Positions 17,417 through 25,514 of a stretch of 64,000 bases of DNA are shown here, piece after piece. Numbering within the stretch: the first letter of the stretch is position 1; each line of letters opens with the position of its first letter. The notes below the pieces were generated by a model that did not search any database, was not told where the DNA came from, and saw only the letters and a list, made by a program, of their open reading frames with translations. Source of the DNA: Micromonospora violae (GTDB lineage Bacteria; Actinomycetota; Actinomycetes; Mycobacteriales; Micromonosporaceae). The stretch is from positions 5,084,001 through 5,148,000 of the forward strand of contig NZ_SHKK01000001.1 in assembly GCF_004217135.1 (NCBI RefSeq), written 5' to 3'. The position numbers were made by a program, and so were the translations under genes.

Positions 17417-17470
17417 CGCCACCCGGCACGACGAGGGCACCATCCACGCGGACGGCGCCCGGCACGACAA

Positions 17471-17497
17471 GGGCACCACCCGGCGCGGGTGGTGCCC
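17471..17497 (+). terminator. terminator after the MDMPI gene
   Basis: A perfect 12-bp stem (17471-17482 with 17486-17497) closes a GCG loop and is followed by TCGTTGTTG. A degenerate copy of the left arm lies about 36 bases upstream. Confidence 0.75.
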
Positions 17498-17529
17498 TCG
17501 TTGTTGTCGGGGACGGGAACGCGGCGGCG

Positions 17530-17588
17530 AGAGAGCGCTCTCTTGACAGCGGAGGAGTGACCCACCACCCTGTCGTGAGAGCGCTCTC
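17530..17588 (+). promoter_or_regulatory. two LacI-type operators and promoter of the ceb-like operon
   Basis: AGAGAGCGCTCTCT (17530-17543) is a perfect 14-bp palindrome overlapping a consensus -35 TTGACA (17543-17548). GAGAGCGCTCTC (17577-17588) is a second palindrome 46 bp downstream, centre to centre. They share the GAGCGCTC core of the CebR operator known from Streptomyces. The likely repressor is encoded at the end of the same operon (22227). A clear -10 is not visible. Confidence 0.8.
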
Positions 17589-17634
17589 TTAGCCACCTGT
17601 CAGCACCCGCCCGCCTTGAGAGAGGTCGAAACCC

Positions 17635-18939
17635 ATGGCTGTCTTCCCGCGCCGCCGCCTCGCCGCGGTGGCCCTCACCGCCGCCACCGCCCTGCTCGTC
17701 ACCGCTGGCTGCGGCGGCGGCGACGAGCCAGGCGACGGAACGGTCACGCTGACCGTCGACGTCTTCGGCCAGTTCGGTTACGAGCAGCTCTACCAGGAGT
17801 ACATGGACGCCCACCCCGGCGTGAAGATCGTCGAGCGCGGCACCGGCACCAACCTCGACGAGTACTCGCCGAAGCTGACCCAGTGGCTCGCCGCCGGCCG
17901 AGGCGCCGGCGACGTGGTCGCCATCGAGGAGGGGCTGCTGGTCGAGTACAAGGCCAACCCGGCGAACTTCGTCAACCTGCTGGACCACGGCGCCGCCGAC
18001 CTCAAGGGCAACTTCCTGGAGTGGAAGTGGAACGCCGGTCTGACCGCCGACGGCAAACACCTCATCGGCCTCGGTACCGACGTCGGTGGCATCGCCATCT
18101 GCTATCGCAAGGACCTCTTCGAGAAGGCCGGCCTGCCCACCGAGCGGGACGCCGTCTCCAAGCTCTGGCCCACCTGGCCGGACTACATCGCCACCGGCGA
18201 GCGGTTCACCGCAGCGAAGACCGGGGCGTCCTTCCTCGACGCGGCCACCAACACCTTCAACACGATCCTGTTGCAGACGGCCGGAAACACGACCGGCTAC
18301 AGCTACTACGACACCAGCGACAACCTGGTCGTCGACAGCAACCCGTCGGTACGCCAGGCGTGGGACACCACCATGGACATCATCGACTCGGGCCTCTCCG
18401 GAAAGTACGGCTCCTGGTCGGAGGAGTGGGTCTCCGCCTTCAAACAGTCGAAGTTCGCCACCATCGCCTGCCCCGCCTGGATGACCGGTGTCATCGAAGC
18501 CAACGCCGGCCCGGCCGCCCAGGGCAAGTGGGACATCGCCCGGGTGCCCGGAAACGGCGGCAACTGGGGTGGATCGCACCTCGCCGTGCCCAAGCAGAGC
18601 AAGCACCAGGCCGAGGCGATCGAGCTGGCCAAGTTCCTGACCAGCGCCAAGGGGCAGATCGGCGCGTTCCAGGCCAAGGGTCCACTGCCGTCCTCGCCGC
18701 AGGCGCTCGACGACCCGGTAATCACCGGTGCGACCAACGCGTACTTCTCGGGAGCCCCGGTCGGCGCCATCTTCGGCACCGGCGCGAAGAGCCTGAAGCC
18801 GGTCTACATGGGCCCGAAGAACCAGGCCGTACGGACTGAGGTGGAGAACGCCGTACGGACGGTGGAGCTGGGCCAGCGCAACCCCACGCAGGGCTGGGCC
18901 GACGCGGTGACCAATGCCAAGAAGGCCGCCGCCAAGTAG
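17635..18939 (+). CDS. cebE: extracellular solute-binding lipoprotein, CebE-like
   Basis: The 434-residue protein has an Arg-rich signal peptide and lipoprotein cysteine at residue 26 (VTAGC), followed by a type 1 sugar-binding fold: TVDVFGQFGYEQLYQEYMDA, GDVVAIEEG and GGSHLAVPKQSKH. It would be anchored outside the membrane and deliver cello-oligosaccharides or related beta-glucosides to the CebFG permease. The GH1 beta-glucosidase and LacI-type regulator downstream and CebR-like operators upstream support this; sugar identity is inferred. A hairpin after the stop may give it higher expression than the permeases. Confidence 0.88.
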   Translation: MAVFPRRRLAAVALTAATALLVTAGCGGGDEPGDGTVTLTVDVFGQFGYEQLYQEYMDAHPGVKIVERGTGTNLDEYSPKLTQWLAAGRGAGDVVAIEEGLLVEYKANPANFVNLLDHGAADLKGNFLEWKWNAGLTADGKHLIGLGTDVGGIAICYRKDLFEKAGLPTERDAVSKLWPTWPDYIATGERFTAAKTGASFLDAATNTFNTILLQTAGNTTGYSYYDTSDNLVVDSNPSVRQAWDTTMDIIDSGLSGKYGSWSEEWVSAFKQSKFATIACPAWMTGVIEANAGPAAQGKWDIARVPGNGGNWGGSHLAVPKQSKHQAEAIELAKFLTSAKGQIGAFQAKGPLPSSPQALDDPVITGATNAYFSGAPVGAIFGTGAKSLKPVYMGPKNQAVRTEVENAVRTVELGQRNPTQGWADAVTNAKKAAAK

Positions 18940-18950
18940 CCCGAGCGAAC

Positions 18951-18988
18951 GTGCGGGCGGGCTCCGACGACCGGAGTCCCGCCCGCAC
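18951..18988 (+). terminator. intra-operon hairpin between binding protein and permease
   Basis: A 16-base arm (18951-18966) pairs with 18972-18988, with one bulge and a short loop. In ABC operons such hairpins stabilise or partially terminate the transcript so that the binding protein is made in excess. Confidence 0.65.
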
Positions 18989-19008
18989 GGCGAAAGGAGT
19001 TCCCGGGC

Positions 19009-20001
19009 ATGACCGTCCAGCTCGACGCCCGCCCACCGGTCGCGCCGAAAGCCGACAACCCCCACCGCTCGTCAGGTCGGCTCAGCCGGCTCGACACCCG
19101 GTTCTCGCCGTACCTCTACATCGCCCCGTTCTTCCTGCTCTTCGCGGTCTTCGGGGTCTACCCGCTGGCGTACACCTTCTGGGTCTCGCTGCACGACTGG
19201 GACCTGCTCGGAGCCGAGCATCCCTTTGTCGGGGCGGAGAACTACACCCGGCTGCTGGCCGACGCCGACTTCTGGCACGCGCTGGTCAACACACTGGGGA
19301 TCTTCGTCATCTCGACAGTCCCGCAGTTGCTGGCCGCGCTGTGGCTGGCCAACCTGCTCAACCGTGGCCTGCGGGCGCGTACCGGTTGGCGGATGGCGGT
19401 GCTGGTCCCCAACGTCACGTCCACCGCCGCGGTGGCGATCGTCTTCGGGGTGATCTTCGGCCGCGAGTTCGGCATGATCAACTGGCTGCTCGACCTGGTC
19501 GGGCTGGACGCGATCGGCTGGAAGTCCAACCGCTTCGCCTCCTGGGTGGCGATCTCCGCCATGGTCGACTGGCGGTGGACCGGCTACAACGCGCTGATCC
19601 TGCTGGCCGCGATGCAGGCCATCCCCCGCGACCTGTACGAGTCGGCGTCCATCGACGGCGCCAACCGAACCCGCCAGTTCTGGTCCATCACCGTGCCGCT
19701 GCTCAAACCGACGATCATCTTCTGCGCCATCATCGCCACCATCGGCGGACTGCAACTCTTCACCGAGCCCCGGCTGTTCCACTCCGGCACCAACCCGATC
19801 CGGGGCGGCCCGATGCGCGAATCACAGACGCTGACCATGTACATGTTCGAGAACGCCTTCGCGCCGCACTACAACTTCGGATACGGCTCGGCGGTCGCCT
19901 GGCTGCTCTTCGCGCTCATCGCGATCGTCGCGGCGGTCAACGTGCTGCTCCTGCGCCGCCTCGGCGGCGGGAACCGCCCTGAGAAGAAAGCGGCCCGATG
20001 A
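19009..20001 (+). CDS. cebF: ABC sugar permease, CebF-like (MalF family)
   Basis: The 330-residue inner-membrane protein has about six segments and the EAA loop that docks the ATPase (ESASIDGANRTRQFW, then VPLLKPT, near 205-230). It forms the transport channel with the following permease. ATG 19009 is preceded by AAAGGAG. It overlaps the next gene by four bases. No ATPase gene is present, as in Streptomyces ceb loci where a shared MsiK ATPase encoded elsewhere powers several importers. Confidence 0.92.
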   Translation: MTVQLDARPPVAPKADNPHRSSGRLSRLDTRFSPYLYIAPFFLLFAVFGVYPLAYTFWVSLHDWDLLGAEHPFVGAENYTRLLADADFWHALVNTLGIFVISTVPQLLAALWLANLLNRGLRARTGWRMAVLVPNVTSTAAVAIVFGVIFGREFGMINWLLDLVGLDAIGWKSNRFASWVAISAMVDWRWTGYNALILLAAMQAIPRDLYESASIDGANRTRQFWSITVPLLKPTIIFCAIIATIGGLQLFTEPRLFHSGTNPIRGGPMRESQTLTMYMFENAFAPHYNFGYGSAVAWLLFALIAIVAAVNVLLLRRLGGGNRPEKKAAR

Positions 20002-20831
20002 GCCGACTCTGGCGGGCCAGCCCGCTCACCTACCTCGCCCTGCTCGTCGCCGCCGGCCTTTCGGTCTTTCCGATCTGGTGGATGTTCGTGGTGGCCAGCC
20101 GCTCCAGCGACGCGATGGGGCAACTGCCACCACCGATGACGCCGGGCGGCAACCTGGGCGCCAACATCGCCCGGCTGTTCGACAACACCGACGCGTACTT
20201 CCTGACCGGTCTGATCAACTCGACGATCGTGGCCACCACGGTCACCGTGTCCGTGGTCCTCTTCTCCAGCCTGGCCGGGTTCGCCTTCGCCAAGCTCCGG
20301 TTCCGGGGCCGCAACGCCCTGCTGCTGGTGATCATCGCGACCATGATGGTGCCGACCCAACTCGGCGTGATCCCGCTGTACCTGCTGATGACCCGTTTGC
20401 AGTGGAACGACCGGCTGCCCGCGGTCATCGTGCCGGCCCTGGTCACCGGGTTCGGGGTGTTCATGATGCGGCAGTACGCCGGCCAGGCGGTCAGTGACGA
20501 GCTGATCGAGGCCGCCCGGATGGACGGCTGCGGCACCGCCCGGATCTGGTGGCACGTCGTGCTACCCGCTCTGCGCCCCGCCGCCGCCGTCCTCGGTCTG
20601 CTCACCTTCATGACCACCTGGAACGACTTCCTGTGGCCGTACGCTGTGCTGAACGATCCGGCGAATCCGACCGTGCAGCTGTCCCTACGAGCACTGTCGG
20701 ACGGGTATTACCAGGACATGTCGCAGGTGTTCACCGGAACGGCCATCGCGACGCTGCCCCTGCTACTGGTCTTCGTGTTGTTCGGCCGGCAGATCATCGG
20801 CGGAATCATGGAAGGTGCGGTCAAGGCGTGA
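19998..20831 (+). CDS. cebG: ABC sugar permease, CebG-like (MalG family)
   Basis: The 277-residue membrane protein has six segments, a MalG-type EAA loop (LIEAARMDGCGTARIWW, then LPALRP) and the typical TTWNDFLWPYAVL segment late in the chain. It partners CebF. Its ATG overlaps the cebF stop (ATGA, 19998-20001) and its stop overlaps the beta-glucosidase GTG (GTGA, 20828-20831), so translation is coupled across three genes. Confidence 0.92.
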   Translation: MSRLWRASPLTYLALLVAAGLSVFPIWWMFVVASRSSDAMGQLPPPMTPGGNLGANIARLFDNTDAYFLTGLINSTIVATTVTVSVVLFSSLAGFAFAKLRFRGRNALLLVIIATMMVPTQLGVIPLYLLMTRLQWNDRLPAVIVPALVTGFGVFMMRQYAGQAVSDELIEAARMDGCGTARIWWHVVLPALRPAAAVLGLLTFMTTWNDFLWPYAVLNDPANPTVQLSLRALSDGYYQDMSQVFTGTAIATLPLLLVFVLFGRQIIGGIMEGAVKA

Positions 20832-22207
20832 GTGAAATCAACTTCCCCGACGGTTTCCTCTGGGGGGCGGCCACCGCCGCGTACCAGATCGAGGGGGCGG
20901 CCCGCGACGACGGTCGCGGCCCGTCCATCTGGGACACCTTCAGCCGTACGCCGGGCAAGGTGTACCAGGGTCACACCGGCGACGTCGCCTGCGACCACTA
21001 CCACCGGTACGCCGACGACGTGGCGCTGATGGCCGAGCTGGGCCTGCGGGCGTACCGGTTCTCGGTCTCCTGGCCACGGATCCAGCCCGACGGCACCGGC
21101 CCCGCCAACCCGCGTGGGTTGGACTTCTACGACCGGCTCACCGATGCGCTGCTCGATCGGGGAATCGACCCGATCGTCACCCTCTACCACTGGGACCTGC
21201 CGCAGGCCCTCGGTGACCGGGGTGGCTGGACCAACCGGGACACCGCCGAACACTTCGCCACCTACGCCACCGCCGTGTACGCCCGCCTCGGCGACCGGGT
21301 CGACGTGTGGACCACGCTCAACGAGCCGTGGTGCTCCGCGTACCTCGGGTACGCCAACGGGGTGCACGCTCCGGGCGAGCAGGATCCGGCGGCGGCCTTC
21401 ACCGCCGTACACCATCTGCTGTTGGGGCACGGCCTGGCGGCGCGGGCGTTGCGGGCGGCCGGCGCGCGCAGCGTCGGCATCACCGTCAACCCGGCCGATG
21501 TACGACCGGCCGACCCGGAGAGCGCGGCCGACGCCGCCGCCGTCCGGCTGGTCGACGGTTTGCACAACCGGATCTTCCTCGACCCGCTGCTGGCCGGCGG
21601 GTACCCGGACGACGTCCGGGAGCACGTGGCCCGGATCGTCGAGCCGACGTTCATCCGCGACGGCGACGAGAAGGTGATCGCCGCCCCGATCGACCTGCTC
21701 GGCATCAACTACTACGCGCCCGGCTACGTGGCGGGTCGGCCCGACGGCGCCGGCAACCCCGCGTACCCGGGCACCGAGGGGGCCGTGCACTTCCTCCCGC
21801 CCGCCGGGCCGCTCACCGACATGGGTTGGATGATCGAGCCGGCCGGGCTGACCCGGTTGTTGGAGCGGATCGCCGCCGACTACCCCGGGGTCCCGCTGCT
21901 GATCACCGAGAACGGTGCGGCGTTCCCCGACAAGGCCGGCGCCGACTCGCCCGACGGTCCGGCGCAGGTGATCGACGCCGATCGCATCGCCTACCTCGAC
22001 GGGCACCTCCGCGCGGCGCACGAGGCGATCTCCCGGGGCGTGGACCTGCGTGGTTATCTCGTATGGTCATTCCTGGACAACTTCGAGTGGGCGGAGGGTT
22101 ACCGCAAGCGGTTCGGGATCGTGCACGTCGACTACCTGACGCAGCGGCGCACACCGAAGGCCAGTGCCCGGTGGTACCAGGAGGTGATCTCCCGGAACGG
22201 GCTGTGA
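20828..22207 (+). CDS. bglC: GH1 beta-glucosidase, BglC-like
   Basis: The 459-residue glycoside hydrolase family 1 enzyme has the N-terminal FPDGFLWGAATAAYQIEG. The acid/base Glu166 lies in TTLNEPWC, the nucleophile Glu361 in LLITENGAAF, and the aglycone-site SFLDNFEWAEGY near the end. No signal peptide is present, so it acts in the cytoplasm on imported beta-glucosides such as cellobiose, releasing glucose. GTG 20828 is fixed by the four-base overlap with the permease stop and by homologous N-termini. All elements for activity are intact. Confidence 0.95.
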   Translation: MSEINFPDGFLWGAATAAYQIEGAARDDGRGPSIWDTFSRTPGKVYQGHTGDVACDHYHRYADDVALMAELGLRAYRFSVSWPRIQPDGTGPANPRGLDFYDRLTDALLDRGIDPIVTLYHWDLPQALGDRGGWTNRDTAEHFATYATAVYARLGDRVDVWTTLNEPWCSAYLGYANGVHAPGEQDPAAAFTAVHHLLLGHGLAARALRAAGARSVGITVNPADVRPADPESAADAAAVRLVDGLHNRIFLDPLLAGGYPDDVREHVARIVEPTFIRDGDEKVIAAPIDLLGINYYAPGYVAGRPDGAGNPAYPGTEGAVHFLPPAGPLTDMGWMIEPAGLTRLLERIAADYPGVPLLITENGAAFPDKAGADSPDGPAQVIDADRIAYLDGHLRAAHEAISRGVDLRGYLVWSFLDNFEWAEGYRKRFGIVHVDYLTQRRTPKASARWYQEVISRNGL

Positions 22208-22226
22208 TGAGCGGGGGGAAGGCGCG

Positions 22227-23234
22227 ATGACGACGGCGCAGCGGCCGACGCTCGAAGCGGTGGCGGCGCGGGCCGGGGTGTCCCGCGCCACCGTGTCCCG
22301 GGTGGTCAACGGGTCCACCACCGTCGCCGAACCGATCCGCGAGGCGGTCACCCGGGCGGTCGCCGAGTTGGGGTACGTCCCCAACCTGGCCGCCCGCAGC
22401 CTGGTCACCCAGCGCACCGACTCGATCGCCCTGGTCATGCCGGAGGCGGCCACCCGGGTCTTCTCCGACGACCAGGTCTTCCCCGGCATCATCCGGGGCG
22501 TCAGCCAGGAGTTGGAGGCGGCCGACAAGCAACTGGTGCTGATGCTCGCCGGCTCGCCGGCCGGGCACCACCGGGTCGAGCGGTACACCACCGGCCGGCA
22601 CGTCGACGGCGTGCTCTTCGCGTCGCTGCACGGTGCCGACCCGCTGCCCGGCACGCTGGCCCGCCTCGGCATCCCGGTGGTGGTCAGCGGCCGGCCGCTC
22701 GGCGACGTGCCCGTCCCGTACGTCGACGTCGACCACGTGGCCGGGGTGACCGCAGCCGTCCGGCACATGATCGACAGCGGTCGGCGGCGGATCGCGACCA
22801 TCGCCGGGCCACAGGACATGGTCGCCGGGATCGAACGGCTCAGCGGCTACCGCAGCACGGTCGCCGACGCGGGGCTGCCCGAAATGATCGCCATCGGTGA
22901 CTTCACCCGGGAATCCGGATCGGCGGCGATGCGCCACCTGCTCACCGAGCACCCCGACCTCGACGGTGTCTTCGCCGCCTCCGACCTGATGGCGCACGCC
23001 GCGCTGCGGGCGCTGCGCGAGGCCGGCCGGCGGGTGCCGGAGGACGTGGCGGTGGTCGGCTTCGACGACATCGAGACCGCCGCCTACACCGAGCCGCCGC
23101 TGACCACCGTCCGGCAGCCGATCGTGGAACTCGGCCGTCGGATGACCCGCCAACTGCTCCGGCTGGCCGCCGGGGAGACCATCGAGCAGGCCGTCATGCT
23201 CCCCACCGAGCTGATCCGCCGCGCCTCCGCCTGA
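22227..23234 (+). CDS. cebR: LacI-family repressor of the oligosaccharide operon, CebR-like
   Basis: The 335-residue protein has an N-terminal LacI helix-turn-helix (TLEAVAARAGVSRATVSRVV, then a hinge helix LGYVPNLAARSL) and a periplasmic-binding-protein-like effector domain (HVDGVLFAS, then VGFDDIETAAYTEPPLTTV). It begins 19 bases after bglC and is the last operon gene. This gives negative autoregulation through the palindromes at 17530-17588, with the imported sugar as likely inducer. In Streptomyces cebR is divergent rather than the last gene, so the layout differs. Confidence 0.9.
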   Translation: MTTAQRPTLEAVAARAGVSRATVSRVVNGSTTVAEPIREAVTRAVAELGYVPNLAARSLVTQRTDSIALVMPEAATRVFSDDQVFPGIIRGVSQELEAADKQLVLMLAGSPAGHHRVERYTTGRHVDGVLFASLHGADPLPGTLARLGIPVVVSGRPLGDVPVPYVDVDHVAGVTAAVRHMIDSGRRRIATIAGPQDMVAGIERLSGYRSTVADAGLPEMIAIGDFTRESGSAAMRHLLTEHPDLDGVFAASDLMAHAALRALREAGRRVPEDVAVVGFDDIETAAYTEPPLTTVRQPIVELGRRMTRQLLRLAAGETIEQAVMLPTELIRRASA

Positions 23235-23276
23235 CGCGTCGCACGGGGGTAGGACCCGCGCCCACTGACCCGCCGG

Positions 23277-23567
23277 TCAGGAACCGGCAGCAACGATCTC
23301 CCGGATCTGGCGGATCCACTCCAGATAACTCGAACCGTGTTGCACCGGGTCATAGGACGAGCGGGCGTGGTCAAGCCACAGGGCCCGTACCTCCTCCTCG
23401 GTGGGATCCGTCGCAGCCAGCTGATCCAGATCGCGTCGAAGCTCCTCCACTGTCTGCGGCTCCTCCGTGGCGAGAAAATCGCGGACCAGGTCGGCCGGCG
23501 TCGGCGCCAAGAGGTCGTAGTCCTGGTGAAACCACTGCGCCAGGTAAGTGAGCGTCTCAAACGGCAT
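23277..23567 (-). CDS. CdiI-like contact-dependent inhibition immunity protein
   Basis: The 96-residue acidic protein begins FETLTYLAQWFHQDYDLLA and contains alternating helices (VEELRRDLDQLAATDPTEEE). This is the pattern of the CdiI_2-type immunity family, whose members start with a YFHQDW-like motif. Such proteins neutralise cognate toxins delivered by neighbours. No toxin or CdiA/WXG-type gene is nearby, so it appears to be an orphan immunity gene. Function is inferred from the short motif. Confidence 0.6.
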   Translation of the reverse strand: MPFETLTYLAQWFHQDYDLLAPTPADLVRDFLATEEPQTVEELRRDLDQLAATDPTEEEVRALWLDHARSSYDPVQHGSSYLEWIRQIREIVAAGS

Positions 23568-23689
23568 GTGAGTGCTCCACGATCGGGAATCGACGTCGCG
23601 GCATGCTAGCCGCTCGACAGTTGGCTCCGCAGCGCACCGCAGCCGTTAATGCGTCGCCGCGGTGGGAGATCGTGGTTAGTCTCGCCGAC

Positions 23690-23818
23690 ATGCCGGATCC
23701 TGTCGCACTGCTGCACGTCCCCGCCCTCTCCGACGCCGCCGGGTACGCGTACGCGGCCACCGTCGACGCACCCGTCCGACTGGTGTTCACCGTCGCCGCC
23801 GTACGGACGGGGGCCTGA
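23690..23818 (+). pseudogene. N-terminal remnant of a RidA-family gene
   Basis: The 42-residue frame (HVPALSDAAGYAYAATVDAP, then VRLVFT) matches the start of the RidA/YjgF enamine deaminase family, which normally has about 130 residues. It then stops, so the trimer-forming and catalytic Arg regions are missing. TAGTCT lies 7 bases before the ATG, and the acetyltransferase gene starts one base after the stop. Probably a truncated remnant kept as a leader cistron for the GNAT gene. Confidence 0.55.
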
Positions 23819-23819
23819 C

Positions 23820-24716
23820 ATGCGGATCCGGGTGGCACAGCCGGACGACGCCCCGGGCGTGGTGGCGTTGCGGACGACGGTCTTCCCGTATCTGGTGCGC
23901 GGGGTCGCCTCGACCCGCAAGATGATCGCCGAACCGCCGCCCGGGGAGGACTGGACGGCCTTCGTGGCCGAGGTCGACGACCAGGTGGTCGGGTGGGTGT
24001 CCGCCGAACGCATCGTCAACACGTCAGTGGCGAACGTCGGTGGCATCAACCTGCTGCACGTGCACCCCGAGCACCGCCAACGCGGCATCGGCAGTGCGCT
24101 GTTGGCGGCCGCGACCGATTATCTCCGCCCCCTGGGAATCCGCCGGGTGCGTGCCACGGCCCAACCGGAGGCGCTGCCGTTCGCGCGCCGGCACGGCTAC
24201 GAGGCGAGCCGCGAGGTGCGCTATTCGGCGCTCGATCTGAACCCGGCACCCGCGCTACCCGACCCGCCCCCGGGCGTGAAGCTGCGCCCGATCGTCGATG
24301 TGGACCCGCACCTGCTGTACGTGGCCGACGTGGCCTCGGCCGTCGACGAACCGGGCGACGTGCCGGTCGACGCGAAGAGCTACGAGAGCTGGCAGTACGA
24401 CGTGTGGGACAACCTCGGGCTGGACAAGGCGGCCAGCGTCGCCGCCGAGACCGATGGTGCGGTTGTCGCCTTCAGCCTGGTGAAGCGGGACGGGGACCGG
24501 ATGTGGTCGGACTACACCGGCAGCGTCCCGGCGTACCGGGGGCGCGGGCTGGCCCGGCTGGCCAAGACGGCGGCGCTGCACCGGGCCGCCGCCCACGGCG
24601 TACGGGTCGCGTACACCTCGAACGACGAGGCGAACGCACCGATGCTCGCGATCAACGCCCGGCTGGGCTACCGCCCGGTGGCGTCCCAGTGGACCTGCCT
24701 GGCCGACCTGACCTGA
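23820..24716 (+). CDS. GNAT acetyltransferase with two GNAT domains
   Basis: The 298-residue protein has two tandem GNAT folds. The first carries the acetyl-CoA loop HPEHRQRGIGSALL (about 80-93). The second carries VPAYRGRGLARLAKTAAL near 235-252 and ends NARLGYRPVASQW. The layout resembles MshD and Streptomyces two-domain acetyltransferases, but similarity to MshD is not specific and a separate mshD exists at 49223. Substrate unknown. It begins one base after the RidA-like remnant. Confidence 0.85.
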   Translation: MRIRVAQPDDAPGVVALRTTVFPYLVRGVASTRKMIAEPPPGEDWTAFVAEVDDQVVGWVSAERIVNTSVANVGGINLLHVHPEHRQRGIGSALLAAATDYLRPLGIRRVRATAQPEALPFARRHGYEASREVRYSALDLNPAPALPDPPPGVKLRPIVDVDPHLLYVADVASAVDEPGDVPVDAKSYESWQYDVWDNLGLDKAASVAAETDGAVVAFSLVKRDGDRMWSDYTGSVPAYRGRGLARLAKTAALHRAAAHGVRVAYTSNDEANAPMLAINARLGYRPVASQWTCLADLT

Positions 24717-24741
24717 TCCGCAGGCACCCTGGGCCCGTCCC

Positions 24742-25016
24742 TCAACGGCGATCTGTCCGACGTGACCGGCGGGCCAGGGACAGCCAGCCGAGAAAGCGGG
24801 TGTGCAGCACGGCGAGATCCGGGCGACCGCCCAGCCGTACATGTCGTCGACGGCGTCCTGCATCGACGAGGCCAAGTAGAACGCCAAAGCTATCGAGTGA
24901 CCGTAGAACTCGGCGATGAGGTCGAGTCGAGCTGGACCGCAGGGCCACGGCGCAGCGCAGTTGCGACACAGCCACACGGGGCGCATCGGCAGGTGCGGCC
25001 GAGGGCGGGCGGTCAT
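24742..25016 (-). pseudogene. small Cys-containing conserved gene with a frameshift
   Basis: Codons 1-65 read MRPVWLCRNCAAPWPCGPAR, then LDLIAEFYGHSIALAFYL and AVDDMYGWAVAR in one frame. The expected end, RPDLAVLHTRFLGWLSLARR, is in another frame after about 24815-24845. One base appears to be lost in a TGGGCGGTCGCCCGG stretch. Intact relatives are 85-95 residues, have a CxxC-x4-C-like cluster and end in FLGW; some carry a flavin reductase label of doubtful value. Its ATG overlaps the stop of the gene at 25013. Either a real mutation or a sequence error in a G/C-rich run. Confidence 0.6.
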
Positions 25017-25321
25017 CCGACCCTCACCGGTCCACGGCGTACCTGCCGGCGGGCCGTCGGCCGGGCAGCCGGTGCCGGAGGGGCCTGCCAGATCAGCCCC
25101 GCCGCCTTCTGCACGAACAGCGACCGCCGTACGACCGCCTCGCCCTTCGGGCCTAGCTCGTAGCCCTCAATCCAGAGCCAGCCGTCATACGTCACCCAGT
25201 CGGGAAGCCGGATCACGCGGACGAAGATCGGCCGGAGGAACTGCACACTTGCCGCGCGAGTCAGGTGCAACACGTCGCCCGACTTCACCTCCCGCCCAGA
25301 TCCCCTCGCCCGGCCACCCAT
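25013..25321 (-). CDS. conserved actinobacterial protein of unknown function, partner of the adjacent XRE regulator
   Basis: The 102-residue basic protein contains VKSGDVLHLTRAASVQF and DWVTYDGWLWIEGYEL, a beta-rich core resembling small conserved proteins seen beside XRE regulators in actinomycetes. No catalytic motif, signal or membrane segment is visible. ATG 25321 follows GAGGAAGG. It overlaps the downstream frameshifted Cys gene by four bases (ATGA) and is divergent from the XRE regulator, forming a three-gene unit. Function unknown. Confidence 0.7.
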   Translation of the reverse strand: MGGRARGSGREVKSGDVLHLTRAASVQFLRPIFVRVIRLPDWVTYDGWLWIEGYELGPKGEAVVRRSLFVQKAAGLIWQAPPAPAARPTARRQVRRGPVRVG

Positions 25322-25514
25322 CGACGCCTTCCTCTCTGATCGTTAGGAGGGGCCACACTGCGTTCTCGCCCAAGTGGCGGCCCTGGGTGGTTAGCACCGC
25401 CGCGGGGCGTCGCCTCCACCAGCGGTACTGCTCAACTGCACGGTCTCAGCGCGTATCGGACGCCTGCACCGTCCGCGTGCGACCATCGGGGACGTCTAGG
25501 AAAGACCCCTTACG

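Noticed and set aside
24255..25016. A 253-codon minus-strand frame running antisense to the GNAT gene
   Set aside because: Only the first ~65 codons resemble a known small family; the rest is an out-of-frame shadow after the frameshift.
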